Assembly (NCBI GenBank): GCA_027486405.1
Contig: JAIXPD010000057.1
Span: 62,001 to 126,000 of the forward strand
Length of the DNA: 64,000 nt
Origin: Azospirillum sp.
GTDB taxonomy: Bacteria; Pseudomonadota; Alphaproteobacteria; Azospirillales; Azospirillaceae
Direction: 5' to 3'
Numbering within the stretch: the stretch's first letter is position 1; every line of letters starts with the position of its first letter. Below, piece by piece: positions 20,301-28,600 of this stretch. Made by a program: the position numbers and the translations under genes. The notes beneath the pieces are model-generated. The model was not told the DNA's origin. It worked only from the letters and a program-made list of their open reading frames with translations, and did no database searches.

Positions 20301-23300
20301 GCCGGTGGCGAACGGGCGATTGCGGCCTACACCGCAGCGCTCACCGCCAAGGTGGAGGGGGCGCGCCTGCTCGACGCGTTGACCGCCGACGATCCGGTTG
20401 CCGCCTTCGTCATGGCCGGATCCCTCACCGGGTTGACCGGGGCGGTGGCGCACGCCGCCTACACCGGGGCGAACGCCTTCCTCGACACGCTGGCCGCCGC
20501 CCGTCTGCGGCGCGGCAAACCGGCCCTGACCATCGACTGGTGCGGCATCCGCGAGGTGGGCATGGCCGCCCGCCTGCTGAAGGGCCGCAGCGTCGGGGTG
20601 GACGCCGGACCGGCGGATGTCGGGCCGCTGCTGCGCCGGGCGCTGGCCGCGCGGGTTCCGCAGGTCGCCATCCTCGACCCGCTCATCACCGCGTTGCTGG
20701 CCGACACGCCACTTTTGTCCACCGCCGGGAAGACCGCGCCCGAAGCGGCCCCCCGCGCCGCCGCCAAGCCGTCCCGCTCCGGTGGCGGTCGGGCGCTGGA
20801 AGCGGCGCTGGCCGCCGTGTGGGCCGACGTGCTGGGCTATGACAGCGTCGCCCCCGACGATGATTTCTACGCGCTGGGCGGGGATTCCATCGCCGGGATG
20901 CAGATCGTCGAGCAGGTGACGCGCGACCTGGGCCAGCGCATGAGTCTGGTCGATCTGTTTGAAACCGGGACCGTCGCCACGCTGGCCGAGCGGCTGCGCA
21001 ACCGGGCCGCCGAACAACGGCCCAAGGACGACGCCCTGCAACCCGCCCCGCAGCGCGACCATTATCCGGTGGCGTGGGAGCAGTTGGCCGTTCTCCAGGC
21101 CGAAGCGGCGGCGGACATGGGAACCGCCTACAACCTGCCGAACGGTCTGCATCTGCCGCCGGACGTGGACATGGATCGGCTGGGCGCGGCGCTGGACGCG
21201 CTGGTGGCCCGCCACGAGATCCTGCGCACCCGTCTGCTTCCCGCCGCCGCCAAGGGGGACGAGCCGACCATGGCCATCCTGCCGCCCGGCCCGGCGCGGG
21301 TGGAGCGGGTGGAGTGCCCGACCGACGCCGGGTTGCTCCACGCGCTCAACGCCACGGTGCGTCCGTTCGATCTGTGGAACGGCGAACCGCCGGTGCGCAT
21401 CCTGCTGGGCTTCGTCGCCGGACGGCCGCGCGCGGTGCTGCTCGACGTGCATCACTCCCTGGCCGACGCCTTCAGCATGGAGGTGCTGCAAGCCGATCTG
21501 ATCGCGCTCTACACCGGCAGCGCCGGACCCGCCCCGACGATCCAGTTGAAGGATTACGCGTGGTGGACCCGGTCGGGGGCCGGGGCGACGGCACCCGAAC
21601 AGGCGCGCGGCTATTGGCTGGAGCGCTTCAAGGGGCCGCTGCCGGTGCTGGATTTGCCCGCCGACCATCCGCGCCCGGCGCGCCACACCTGGCGGGCGGA
21701 AACCACCGAATTCCCCATCGCCTGGGACACGGTCAGCCGCCTGCGCGCCTTTGCGGCGGAACGGCGGACCACGCCCTTTGCCGTGGTGACGGCGGCCTGG
21801 GCCTTGCTGCTCGCCCGCTACGCCCGCACCGAGGATCTGGTCTTCGCCGTGCCGGTCAACGCGCGGGAAGGGGCGGCGATGGCGACGATGACCGGGATGC
21901 TGGTCACGCTGCTGCCGCTGCGGCTGGGCGTGCGCGCCGACGACCGCGTGTCCGACCTGATCCAGCGCACCCACACCGCCCACGCCGAGGCGATGCGCAA
22001 CCGCGCCTATGGCCTGGGGCGGCTGCTGGCCGACCTCGCCCCGCCCGCCTCGCCCGACCGGGCGCTGCTGTCGGAGGTGACGCTGTCCTACATGAACTTC
22101 GCCGACGGGGCCGGGCAGAGCCGCAGCGGCGACGGGCTGACGCCCTTCGGTCTGGCCCGCCACGACGGCAAAAGCGACCTTGGCCTCTATGTCCGCGATC
22201 TGCCCGATCAGATGGTGATGGCGGTCGAGTATTACGCCGATCTGTTCGACCGCGAGCGCATGGAACGGATGGGCCGCCATTTCCGCACCCTGCTGACCGC
22301 GCTGGTCAGCGCCGCCGCCGACACGCCCATCGCCACCCTGACGCTGGCCGATGACGAGGAACGGGCGTGGCTGGCCAACGTCGGGGCTGGCCCGACGCCG
22401 CCCCTGCCGCTGGCCGAGGGGCTGTTCGGCGCGCTGGCCCAACGGGCGGCCGCCAACCCGGACGCCGTCGCGCTGGAGGGCAGCGCTGGGCCGCTGACCT
22501 ATGGCGATCTGCTGCGCCGGGCCGCCGGGGTGGCCCGCGCGCTGCGCGAGGTTGGGGTGCTGCCCGGCGACCGCGTGGCCCTGCATGTGGAGCGCGACCG
22601 CGACGCCGTGGTGCTGCTGGTCGGCTGCGTGGCCGCCGGGGTGGTCTATGTGCCGTTGGATCCGGCCTACCCCGCCGAACGCGCGGGCTGGATCCTGGAG
22701 GATGCGGCCTGCCGCGCCGTGATCGCTGACGCGGCCGGGCGGGCGCTGCTCGCCCCGCTGCCCGCCGCGACCGGGCGGCGGATCCTGGCGGCGGAGGGGC
22801 TGGCCGGTCTGAGCGCCGACAGCCTGCCGCGCCCGCCCGCCAGTGGCCCCGCCTATGTGATGTACACCTCGGGTTCCACCGGCACGCCCAAGGGGGTGGT
22901 GGTGACGCAGGCGGGCATTCTGCGGCTGGCCCTGTGTGGCGGCGATCTGGCGCTGACGGCGGCGGATCGGATTCTGCAAACCGGGCCGCTGGCCTTCGAC
23001 GCCTCCACCTATGAAATCTGGGGGGCGCTTCTGAACGGGGCCTGTCTGGCGGTTGCCAGCCGCGACGCCGTGCTGGACCCCGATGCCCTGTCCGCCGCCA
23101 TCGCCCACCACCGCACCACGGTGCTGTGGCTGACGACCGGCCTGTTCAACCGGCAGGTCGATGCCGGGGCGGAGCGTTTTCGGGGCCTGCGTCTGGTCAT
23201 CACCGGCGGGGAGGCGATGAGCGGCCCGCACGCCGCCCGCGCGTTGCGCGCCTGCCCGGATGTGGTCTTCGTCAACGGCTATGGGCCGACGGAAAACACC

Positions 23301-25631
23301 ACCTTCACCGCCGTTCATCGGGTGACGGCCCCGGACGTCGATCCGGGTCCGGTCCCGCTGGGCCGTCCCGTCGCCCACACCAGCGTCCGCATCGTCGAGG
23401 CGGGCGGTGGGTTGGCCCCGGTCGGGGTGTGGGGCGACCTGCTGCTGGGCGGGTTGGGGCTGGCCGAGGGCTATCTCAACCGCGCCGATCTGACGGCGGA
23501 GCGTTTCGTCACCGATCCGGTCAGCGGCGAGCGCCTCTACCGCACCGGCGATCTGGGCCGCTGGCGCGCCGACGGCGCGTTGGAGTTCGGCGGACGCCGC
23601 GACGGCCAGATCAAGCTGCGCGGCTACCGCATCGAGTTGGAGGAGATCGAAGCGGCGTTGAGCGCCCATCCGGCCATCGCCGACGGCGCGGTGCTGTTCC
23701 TGCCCGACCCGTCCGGCGAGGGCGACGGCGCGCTGGTCGCCTGCGTCCAGCCCAAGGCGGAGGCCCCGAGTTCGGCGGCTCTGCGCGAGTGGTTGGGGCG
23801 GCGGTTGCCCGCCTACATGGTTCCGCGTCGCTTTGTCACCGTGTCGGCCCTGCCGGTGACGGAAAACGGCAAGATCGACCGCCGCCAACTGGCCGTGAGC
23901 CTGCCGCCGGTCGAGGCCAACGACGACGACGCGGCGGGCGATCCGCCGCGCAACGCGGCGGAAAGCCTGGTGGCGGAGGTGTTTTCGGAGGTGTTCGGCC
24001 ACAAGATCGCCGACCGCGACGCCAATTTCCTCGATCTCGGCGGTCATTCGCTGCTGGCGATCAAGGTGGTGAACCGCATCGCCCAGGCCAGCGGGGTGCG
24101 GCTGTCGATGCGCAGCTTCTTCGCCGTGCCGACCGTCGCCGGTCTGGCCGCCCTGATCGCGGAGGGCGCGCAGCCCGCCGACCGGCTGGTCCCGGTCCCG
24201 GACGCGCCCAGCCACCCGGCCAGCCACGCCCAGGCGCGGCTGTATCTGGCCAGCCGGATGCAGGGGGATGCGAGCGGCGGGGATGCCGCCTACAACATCA
24301 CCTTCGCCCTGCCCTTTGGCGGAACGTTGGATCCCGAGGCGCTGCGGACGGCGTTGACCCGGCTGGCCGAGCGCCACGAAACCCTGCGCACCGGCTTTGT
24401 CGAGGAGGACGGCGCGATCCGTCAGCGCATCGCCGCCTCGGCGGTCCCGCCGTTGGCGGTCGATGACCTGTCGGCCAACCCGGATCCGCGCGGCGAGGCG
24501 TTGCGCCTGGCCCGGCGCGAGGCGGCCACCCCCTTCGACCTTGCCACCCCGCCGCTGCTGCGCGCCCGCGCCATCCGGCTGGGGGCGAGCGTCCTCGACC
24601 CCGCGTCGCGCGGCGCGGTTGACGGGGAGGCGGCTGGGGAGGGCGCTTCGGACGGCTGGTTGGTGTTGCTGGTGCTGCACCACATCGTTGGCGACGGCTG
24701 GTCGTCGCGCATCCTGTTGCGCGAGTTGGGCAGCCTCTACCGCGCCGCGCTGGCCGGGAACGCCGAGGCGGCGGCCCTGCCCGCCCTGCCGGTTGCCTAC
24801 CGCGATTACGCGGCGTGGCAGAACCGGCGCGATTGGGCGGATTCGGCGCGCCATTGGCGGTCGGTGCTGGCCGACGCGCCGGACAGCGTCGCGCTGCCCG
24901 CCGACCGTCCGGCCCCGGCGGTGCAATCGCACCGGGGCGACACGGTCAGCCGCCGCCTGCCCCTGGCGCTCATCCAGGGGATTGCCGCCTACGCCCGCCA
25001 GCGTGGCGCGTCGAGCGCGTCGGTGTCGCTGGCGATGTTCGCCGGGCTGCTCTATCGCCTGACCCGCCAGGGCGATCTGGTGATCGGCTTTGGCGTGGCC
25101 GGACGCGACCGGGCGGAGGTGGAGGGGTTGATCGGCTTCTTCGTCAACGTGCTGCCGCTGCGCGTGCGCATCGGCGACGAGACGGAGTTCGGGCCGCTGG
25201 TCGATCAGGTCCACACCGCGATGATGTCGGCGATGGACCACCGCGACTTTCCCTTTGACCTGCTGGTGCGCAGCGTCGCCCCGCGCCGGGTGGCGAACCG
25301 CCAGCCACTCATCAATGTGGTGTTCGAATACCAGCGCTTTGAGGATCTGGACGCCGAGGCCGGGTGCGCCGACGCGCTGGGCGACCGTCCGTTCGGCGAT
25401 GGCCAGCCGGTCGATCCCGCCTTTGGCGGGGCGTTGCAGGACGCCATCCGCACGCCGACGGCCAAGCATGACCTGTTGCTGTTCCTCAACGAACAGCGCG
25501 ACGGCGGCACGCTGACGCTGGAATTCGACACCGACCTGTTCGACCGGGCCACGGCGGAACGCTGGCTGGCCTATCTGGAGCAATTCGCCTCGATGGTTGT
25601 GAACCACGCTAACAAGGATGCCGCCGAATGA
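8355..25631 (+). CDS. Giant hybrid NRPS/PKS: docking, C-PCP, C-A-PCP, C-A-PCP, KS-DH-KR-ACP, C-A-PCP, C
   Basis: Protein of about 5758 aa. The ATG at 8355 overlaps the previous stop (TGATG) and has AAGAGGG nine bases upstream; an ATG at 8346 has no room for a site. By nucleotide position: TubC-type N-terminal docking domain (about 8388-8570); C1 (HHAAWDG, 9009) joined directly to PCP1 (Ser 10086) with no A domain; C2 (DHTLIDG, 10650, first His replaced by Asp), A2 (code read as DALWMGGCLK), PCP2 (Ser 13272); C3 (HHAIMDG, 13869), A3 (DVWHFSLVDK, Ser type), PCP3 (Ser 16542); KS (Cys 17268, DTACSASL), AT-less linker, DH (H in AEHRLNG, D in HPGLLD), KR (GGTGGLS, YTGAN), ACP (Ser 20886); C4 (HHSLADA, 21450), A4 (DAYWIGGTFK, Val-like), PCP5 (Ser 24048); terminal C5 (HHIVGDG, 24678). 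C5 should condense onto the residue loaded by the next protein. No epimerase domain is seen. Confidence 0.92.
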   Translation: MSGIETNGGAAMADLEALLADALLVELAARDIRLTSDNGRLGYDAPVGAFDDALKARVRALRPALLARLSGPSAGKDETAVDIVAPLTFGQERMWFLNRLDLGQPGGARGGYTEHLAFDLVGPLDHAALDRALTAVAARHGALRTRFEDGPDGPLQRVAPPAAAALPVHRVDLRATPDALDQELDRAAHRSIDLATDPHARVTLFALADDHHVLSLSAHHAAWDGWSNGLFAADLATAYNAARTGRPADLPPLVRDMADLARAQRATLASGGFDAALERLRRRLDGHPTHLTLPTDHPRPAVADGRGAAVALRLEPEAAGALAAAARRAGATPYMAVLAAWALLLSRLSGAPRLLIGAPVAARADEAEEAIIGYLSNSVAIPVDVGAADSFGALVAQVRDRTLDVMADQDVPFDKLVEVLAPPRSRATTPLVQTMFAMQPRAVPAPALDGLTVTVRTRHNEAARYDLTLNLETTADGALDGPLTYATALFDAATVSGWADWLCAFLRAAPGQWSAPLDRSPLVTPVHAVPAAASPAAMPMADGFTTPTERALAAVWAAFLATPPTARDDDFFVLGGHSLLLMRVVNRINSDGSLGRIELAEALGATRLMDMAALLDGGRPATAPTKAAPLVSTAEEHPANPGQEGMWLTRRDEAETTAWSVPLVIPLARHAEAAIVRAGLARLAARHPALRTTLCERDGAIRQRIAPPDHPGLIDLTVHDGLDAAARFAVMKRDLARPMDLERGPLYRFHLFTNGDGAGELFLNADHTLIDGWSLDVLRRDVVALINVAATGRQGGRGDGLPALTCTPVELTARRLADTRRLEADRAYWLDTLRGMELGDLPAPGTRPPGAPPRGLRTQCDLSAATMAALDRIARTGGTTPTVALIAAASALMIRLKGDGRDVSVATPFAGRTEPEHADLVGCFVEVLPLRFPGGVERSFADHLAAARRALTGALAHQTYPLRQIMKDTLAARGGDPTTLYDVVAVLENAEPQTRDWFDPRIGGGKYDLAFIIGRMPDGSAVLTIEHDEWLYDARDALAMAARLEALLCDAADQPDAALGDLAVMPEEERRLVLSGFNDTAAAYPRDTSMADLWARASTEHADRIALRASSGDTLTYAALDQRAEAIAAALLASGPVGPTVALAVPRGFDAVAAILGIWKAGAAYLPLDSKLPTAVVTQLMSDAEARIILADAAKAATLSGLSDHRILRLDSLPPASAPAVAPAAPPVARDGGSPAYVMFTSGTTGTPKGVAVPHRGIARLALNRAVLDLRPQDVMGQLAPLAFDATTLELWSALLNGASLRVFDDEELLDPLALGRALASGGVTVLWLTAGLFNRAADEAPHIFRPLRLLMSGGEALSPPHVRRVMDSCPGLRLLNGYGPTENSCLTTLHPITADDLDGAIPIGRPISNSRVFVVDDRLNPVPVGVWGELLCGGDGVALGYAGRPDLTEASFVSPPWAAGERLYRSGDIVRWRRDGVIEFLGRRDGQVKIRGHRIETGAIEAVLSGCAGVRDAAVLVTGSGADKALVACVAADNAAGEGAWRRILAERLPIYMMPARFIVVPALPVNANGKRDRRAVSSLVSAVMAATAPAVTAAPTAPAAPPPAASPAETLVLRLFAEQFPGVALDSASDFFHLGGHSMTAMRLSARLVEECGARIPLRALFAARTVAAIAALLPALPSPATTGPSAPLMTPPPVAPQRAEPADGYPLSTGQERLWVMQRLFPDSGVYNIPLVFDADGDLNADALARALTALEERHHALRLRVVDGPDGRPRQRLFPVGALVLHRVDLSAEADPDAAAAARQSAELHRPFALERETGARALLMRLGAARWRVLLVLHHAIMDGWSAGVLMRDLAAFYTAALTTPAGAALTIATPAPAVQFQDVAAWQRAHADSAEGKALLARWVERLTPRPEPLALPTDHRRPPVKSFRGDTVEHAFDAARSAALDRFARAESATPFAVVTALVQALLHRMTGQTDMALGTLVAGRDRAEVQDTVGFFVNTLVLRQSIDPEVGFRRLLADTRGTCLHAVADQHCPFEALVEATGAPRDLGRNPLFDVLVVWQSDDGAPPSLPGLTTRSLPVSFPFAKFDLGFHFGRRGDRIICQLEHSADLFDADSAAALFARLDHLAAAVLADPDRRIKTLPILPDGERARLARFNDTATPLDTRRSLTRLLLDQTARSPGAPALLWNGQAPLSYRDFVVRAGAVARRLVDAGVKPGDSVAICAPRGPELLIGIHSILMAGAGYAPLGADQPPVRLAGMLEDLGHPLVLTTPDTRARLGANARCLDLSVDGVAEPLDLGLDLGGPDGLAYVLFTSGSTGRPKGVAVEQHAVVNRVLWMQRAFPIGPGDVILQKTPVTFDVSVWELLWWGWTGAAVALPPPGAERDPQALVDLIARDGVTVLHFVPSMLAAFLTCLEDGRADVAKLARLRFVFASGEALDPALVERFDRLLHRPFGTQLHNLYGPTEATVDVTWQPCSPWTGGAVVPIGKPIANTTVDILDADGAPLPIGMAGEIHLGGPQVARGYVNRPDLTAKAFIADPNRPGGRLYRTGDLGRWRRDGIIEYLGRIDHQVKVRGQRIEPGEIEHALERHPAVERAVVVPVAVNGLTELHGYILARDPALTTAALRAHLRDRVTEAMIPARFFRLDALPLTSSGKLDRKALTGAPLDRPATASTATASTAVAPAPASSVAGDRPAVEAAIRAIWKELLPDADPGPRDGFFDAGGNSLLVIRLHERLNARWPGVFGVADLFACATIAEQAQRVAPADSPASPVLPTPPTMPHTPSTNHPAATSAPAGAVAIVGMALRLPGSEDLAGFWRDVSTAADRVRPLPDGREADTLAVLAALGLPQPDRFREAAYLDDVMGFEPKRLRLSPADAALLDPEQRLFLETALRALEDAGRGGSALDDARVGVFVGGVPGTAWRDALMRGAAPSRVEQIFALNVASNIATRLSFLHNWRGPAALIDTACSASLAAVHTACRALRNGECEWALVGGAKILLTPPAEGARLTIDSSTGRTRAFAEGADGTGMGEGAVAFLLRPLADALADGDAIHGVILGSAVNQDGASSGMAAPNPAAQAEVIAAATRDAGVPLASLSYIEAHGTGTALGDPIEIDGLTRAATAAGAGSGFAAIGSAKGNFGHLDGAAGALGLARALACLIHDRAPPQPFFTAPNPRIDFAKAPVAVANALTPLADRGGPRRAGVSAFGLSGINAHVVIEAAPRVARAATAVTGWFAIGLSAPDADRLRGYAGAVVAALRAHPDWPLADIARTLTDGRDALDARLAVWVRDRGDLMARLAVFAAAPDAVDGLVLTGTAARANAATAHAALCADEQTALAAATAFATGARLSWPSSVRTGRVHLPAAPLARRRCLPDFTALPVVPTLPAPVATAGETPIALLGPAVVTAQGVFHRVDAHAAQFWPVAEHRLNGAPTLVGMGFAALVAEAMADRAVCIADLRWLRPLRPADLAPGTVTLTLAGDGAASLSGRAQDGRWQSFVTATVTSADTKVEVAALDLVAIAARCAPAQDAPPFHSENGVVEVSARWNCLERVAAAEAEALAWLRVPSVDAGLRLHPGLLDVATGVALTEGGMVPTGCARIDLLAPLPADPVAHIQRRVTEDGAEADVVLADRNSGRVVARLLGLRWTRLATPQGALGKSGAAKPGASKTSGELVPALPVWESAPLAAADPGGPVVLIGEGALANRLADHLARAGRLTAHSGSDAVTADALARVGGADRPVILFAPQGGADVGPRAARAMRAVLGALTGSTRLLALVEGAFAVEDNDRLDPFQALTFGVIAAATLEDPNLIARCVDCDDAIGPAALLAELAGLERDPRAVAWRRGRRLIRRFQPMDTVVDAAAWRDDAWPAHGWPDHGVCVVSGGTGGLSLMLADTLAVGGQLTLALLSRGGEPTGDAIDSLRRRDLLDGLRAAGLRAVVYPCDVADRDGLSATLARIRADLGPITAVVHNAGVVDGAFLAGGERAIAAYTAALTAKVEGARLLDALTADDPVAAFVMAGSLTGLTGAVAHAAYTGANAFLDTLAAARLRRGKPALTIDWCGIREVGMAARLLKGRSVGVDAGPADVGPLLRRALAARVPQVAILDPLITALLADTPLLSTAGKTAPEAAPRAAAKPSRSGGGRALEAALAAVWADVLGYDSVAPDDDFYALGGDSIAGMQIVEQVTRDLGQRMSLVDLFETGTVATLAERLRNRAAEQRPKDDALQPAPQRDHYPVAWEQLAVLQAEAAADMGTAYNLPNGLHLPPDVDMDRLGAALDALVARHEILRTRLLPAAAKGDEPTMAILPPGPARVERVECPTDAGLLHALNATVRPFDLWNGEPPVRILLGFVAGRPRAVLLDVHHSLADAFSMEVLQADLIALYTGSAGPAPTIQLKDYAWWTRSGAGATAPEQARGYWLERFKGPLPVLDLPADHPRPARHTWRAETTEFPIAWDTVSRLRAFAAERRTTPFAVVTAAWALLLARYARTEDLVFAVPVNAREGAAMATMTGMLVTLLPLRLGVRADDRVSDLIQRTHTAHAEAMRNRAYGLGRLLADLAPPASPDRALLSEVTLSYMNFADGAGQSRSGDGLTPFGLARHDGKSDLGLYVRDLPDQMVMAVEYYADLFDRERMERMGRHFRTLLTALVSAAADTPIATLTLADDEERAWLANVGAGPTPPLPLAEGLFGALAQRAAANPDAVALEGSAGPLTYGDLLRRAAGVARALREVGVLPGDRVALHVERDRDAVVLLVGCVAAGVVYVPLDPAYPAERAGWILEDAACRAVIADAAGRALLAPLPAATGRRILAAEGLAGLSADSLPRPPASGPAYVMYTSGSTGTPKGVVVTQAGILRLALCGGDLALTAADRILQTGPLAFDASTYEIWGALLNGACLAVASRDAVLDPDALSAAIAHHRTTVLWLTTGLFNRQVDAGAERFRGLRLVITGGEAMSGPHAARALRACPDVVFVNGYGPTENTTFTAVHRVTAPDVDPGPVPLGRPVAHTSVRIVEAGGGLAPVGVWGDLLLGGLGLAEGYLNRADLTAERFVTDPVSGERLYRTGDLGRWRADGALEFGGRRDGQIKLRGYRIELEEIEAALSAHPAIADGAVLFLPDPSGEGDGALVACVQPKAEAPSSAALREWLGRRLPAYMVPRRFVTVSALPVTENGKIDRRQLAVSLPPVEANDDDAAGDPPRNAAESLVAEVFSEVFGHKIADRDANFLDLGGHSLLAIKVVNRIAQASGVRLSMRSFFAVPTVAGLAALIAEGAQPADRLVPVPDAPSHPASHAQARLYLASRMQGDASGGDAAYNITFALPFGGTLDPEALRTALTRLAERHETLRTGFVEEDGAIRQRIAASAVPPLAVDDLSANPDPRGEALRLARREAATPFDLATPPLLRARAIRLGASVLDPASRGAVDGEAAGEGASDGWLVLLVLHHIVGDGWSSRILLRELGSLYRAALAGNAEAAALPALPVAYRDYAAWQNRRDWADSARHWRSVLADAPDSVALPADRPAPAVQSHRGDTVSRRLPLALIQGIAAYARQRGASSASVSLAMFAGLLYRLTRQGDLVIGFGVAGRDRAEVEGLIGFFVNVLPLRVRIGDETEFGPLVDQVHTAMMSAMDHRDFPFDLLVRSVAPRRVANRQPLINVVFEYQRFEDLDAEAGCADALGDRPFGDGQPVDPAFGGALQDAIRTPTAKHDLLLFLNEQRDGGTLTLEFDTDLFDRATAERWLAYLEQFASMVVNHANKDAAE

Positions 25632-28600
25632 GGATCGCCGATTTCGTCTTTGACGCCAGCGCCAAACCGACGGCGGTCCCCGTTCCGCCCGTGTCGTCCG
25701 CGTCCGTGACCGCCGCCGCCCCGACCTCCACCGACACCATCGTCTCGCGCGTTACCGCCTGGGCCGCCCGCCGTCCCGATGCCCCCGCCGTTGTGGACGA
25801 GGCCGGGGCCACCAGCTACGGCGCGCTCGACCGCTGGTCCAACCGCATCGCCCATTGGCTGGTGGCGCAGGGGTTGCCGCGCGAAACCCGCGTCGGCGTG
25901 ATGATGAACCGCCAGCGCGGCGTCCTGGCCGCCCTGGTCGGCATCGTCAAGGCGGGCTGCGTCTATGTCCCGCTCGACCCCACCCAACCTTTGACCCGCC
26001 GCCGCGCCCAGATCGACGCGGTGGGCATCGCCGCCATCATCGCCGATGCGGCCTCGCTGGGCGATCTGCGCAGCCTGCAATGGCGTTGCCCGAGCCTGCG
26101 CGCCGGTCTTTGCCTGGACGCCGACGACCCCGACCGGGCGATCGAGGCCCCCGGCGTGATGATGTCCACCGAATTGTGGGATCATCTGGCCGGGGAGCAG
26201 GCCGACGACGCCGGGGCGGGCGGCTGGAAAAGCGCCTTCACCGGCCTGCCGATCCCCGACGCGGCGCTCGCCGCCTTCGGGGCCAACGCGCGGGCCAAGA
26301 CCGCGCCGCTGCTGACGCCCGCCGCCCGCGTGCTGGAGGTCGGTTGCGCCTCGGGCTTCACCATGCGGCACGTCGCGCCGCTCTGCGGCTCCTACATCGC
26401 GTCGGACATCAGCCGCCTGAACGCCGAGCGGGTGGAGGCCAACGCCCGCAAGCTGGGGTTGACCCACGTCACCGGGCGTCACCTGACCTCGCACGACATC
26501 GATCTGCTGGAGCCGGGCAGCCTGGATCTGATCGTCTTCAACAGCGTGATCGAAAGCTTTCCCGGCTTCGGCTACCTCACCGACATCCTTGACAAGGCGG
26601 TGACGCTGCTCGCCCCCGGCGGGTCGCTGTTCCTGGGCAGCCTGTGGAATTTGGAGCGCAAGGACGATTACCTGTCCGATCTCGCCGCGTTTGCCCGCGA
26701 CCACGCCGGGCAGGGCTACGCCACCCGTCTCGACTTCAGCGATGATTTCTTCGTGCCCGCCGCCTTTTTCCGTGATTGGGCGGCCAAGCGGGTGGAAAAG
26801 CCGTCGTTGGAGTTTTCCAGCATCGACGCCCCCGGCTTCGATCCCGCCCCCTATGGTTTCGATCTGGTCATCCGGCTCGACGGCCGGGGCGAGGGCGCGC
26901 AGGCCAGCCGCAAGCTGGAGGGCCGCGCCGCGCTGGACACCCTGCCCGAGAGCGCTCCGGCGGTGACGGTCACGCCCGACCAGGGGGCCTACGTCATCTT
27001 CACCAGCGGGACCACCGGCACACCCAAGGGGGTGCTGGTCGAACACGCGTCCCTGGTCAACCTGGCCGACTCCATCGAGCGCAGCCTGTTCGAATCCTTG
27101 GGCCAGGGCGATCAACTGGCCCTGAGCTGCATCTTCACCTTCGCCTTTGACGGGGCGATGCACCCGATCGGCACGGCGCTGCTGAACGGCCACGCCCTGC
27201 ACATCCCCGGCGAGGACACCCGCCGCGACCCGGCCCGGCTGCACGGCTTTTTGGAGCGCCACCGCATCGACGTGTGCGACGCCACCCCCAGCCTGTTTTC
27301 CATGCTGGTCGATCATTGGCACGACAGCGGGACCAGCACCAGCGTCCGCGCCGCCATCCTGGGCGGGGAGCCGGTGAAGGCGGAGATGCTGCGCCGCCTC
27401 TACAGCCTGCCCGCCCATGGCGACCTGAAGGTCGTCAACCAATACGGCCCGACCGAAACCTGCGTCTGCGCCACCCAGCATGTGATGACGGCGGTCAATT
27501 GGGCCGAGCATCTGCCCCCGCCCATCGGCCTGCCGCTGGACCATGTGGTGGTCCGCCTGACCGACGATTCCGGGCGTCCCGTCCCCGATGGCGTGCCCGG
27601 CGAGATGCGCATCAGCGGGCGCGGGGTGGCGCGCGGCTACCTCAACGACGCCGATCAGACCGCCCGGCGCTTTGTCACCGACGAATCCGGGGTGCGCTGG
27701 TACCGCACCGGCGACATGGCCCGCCGTCTGTCGAACGGGCTGCTGCAATTCCTGGGGCGCGAGGACCGGCAAGTCAAGATTCGTGGCCACCGCATGGAGT
27801 TGGGCGAGGTTGAAGCCAAGCTGGCGGCCCATCCGCTGGTCGGGCGCGTCGCCGTGGTCGCCGCCGATCCGCGCGGTGATGGCGACAAGCAACTGATCGC
27901 GTATGTCGTGCCGCGTCCCGGTTTTGACGCCGCGCAGGCGCGGGCGGAGCTGGAGGCGACGATGCCCGCCTGGATGGTCCCGTCCTGGCTGGTGACGATC
28001 GACGATCTGCCCATGACCCCGAACGGCAAGCTGGACGAACGCCGCCTGCCCCCGCCCGCCGCGCTGGCCGCCCGCCCGGATCGCGCGCGCCGCCCGCTCG
28101 CCACCGACACCGAAACGCGGTTGGCCGCGCTGTGGGGCGGCATCCTCGACGTGGTGGTGGAGGATGGCGAGGATGATTTCTTCGCCATGGGCGGTCACAG
28201 CGTGTTGGCGGTGCGGCTGCTGGCGGCGGCGGAAAAGGAATTCGGCGTGCGGCTGCCGCTGGCCGAGCTTTTCACCAGCCCGACGGTGGCCAGCATGGCG
28301 GCGCTGATCGACCGGCGCGGCGGTGCGTCGGATTGGCACCCGGTGGTCGCGGTGAACGCGGGCGGAACCCGCGTGCCGCTGCTGTGCTTCCACCCGGTGG
28401 GCGGCAACGTCCTGTGTTACCGCGAGTTGGCGGAGGCGCTCGGCCCCGACCAGCCGGTCTACATGGTGCAGAGCTATGGCCTGGAGGAGGGCCAGCCGTT
28501 GCACGCGTCGGTGGAGGCGATGGTCGCGGCCTATCTCGCCGCCGCCAAATCCATCGTGCCGGACGGGCCGCTGGCGGTGGCGGGTTGGAGCTTCGGCGGG

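Noticed and set aside
16980..25607. A 2875-codon minus-strand frame opposite the second half of the megasynthase
   Set aside because: It has the same shadow composition and lies opposite KS, KR, C and A domains whose active-site motifs are intact on the plus strand.
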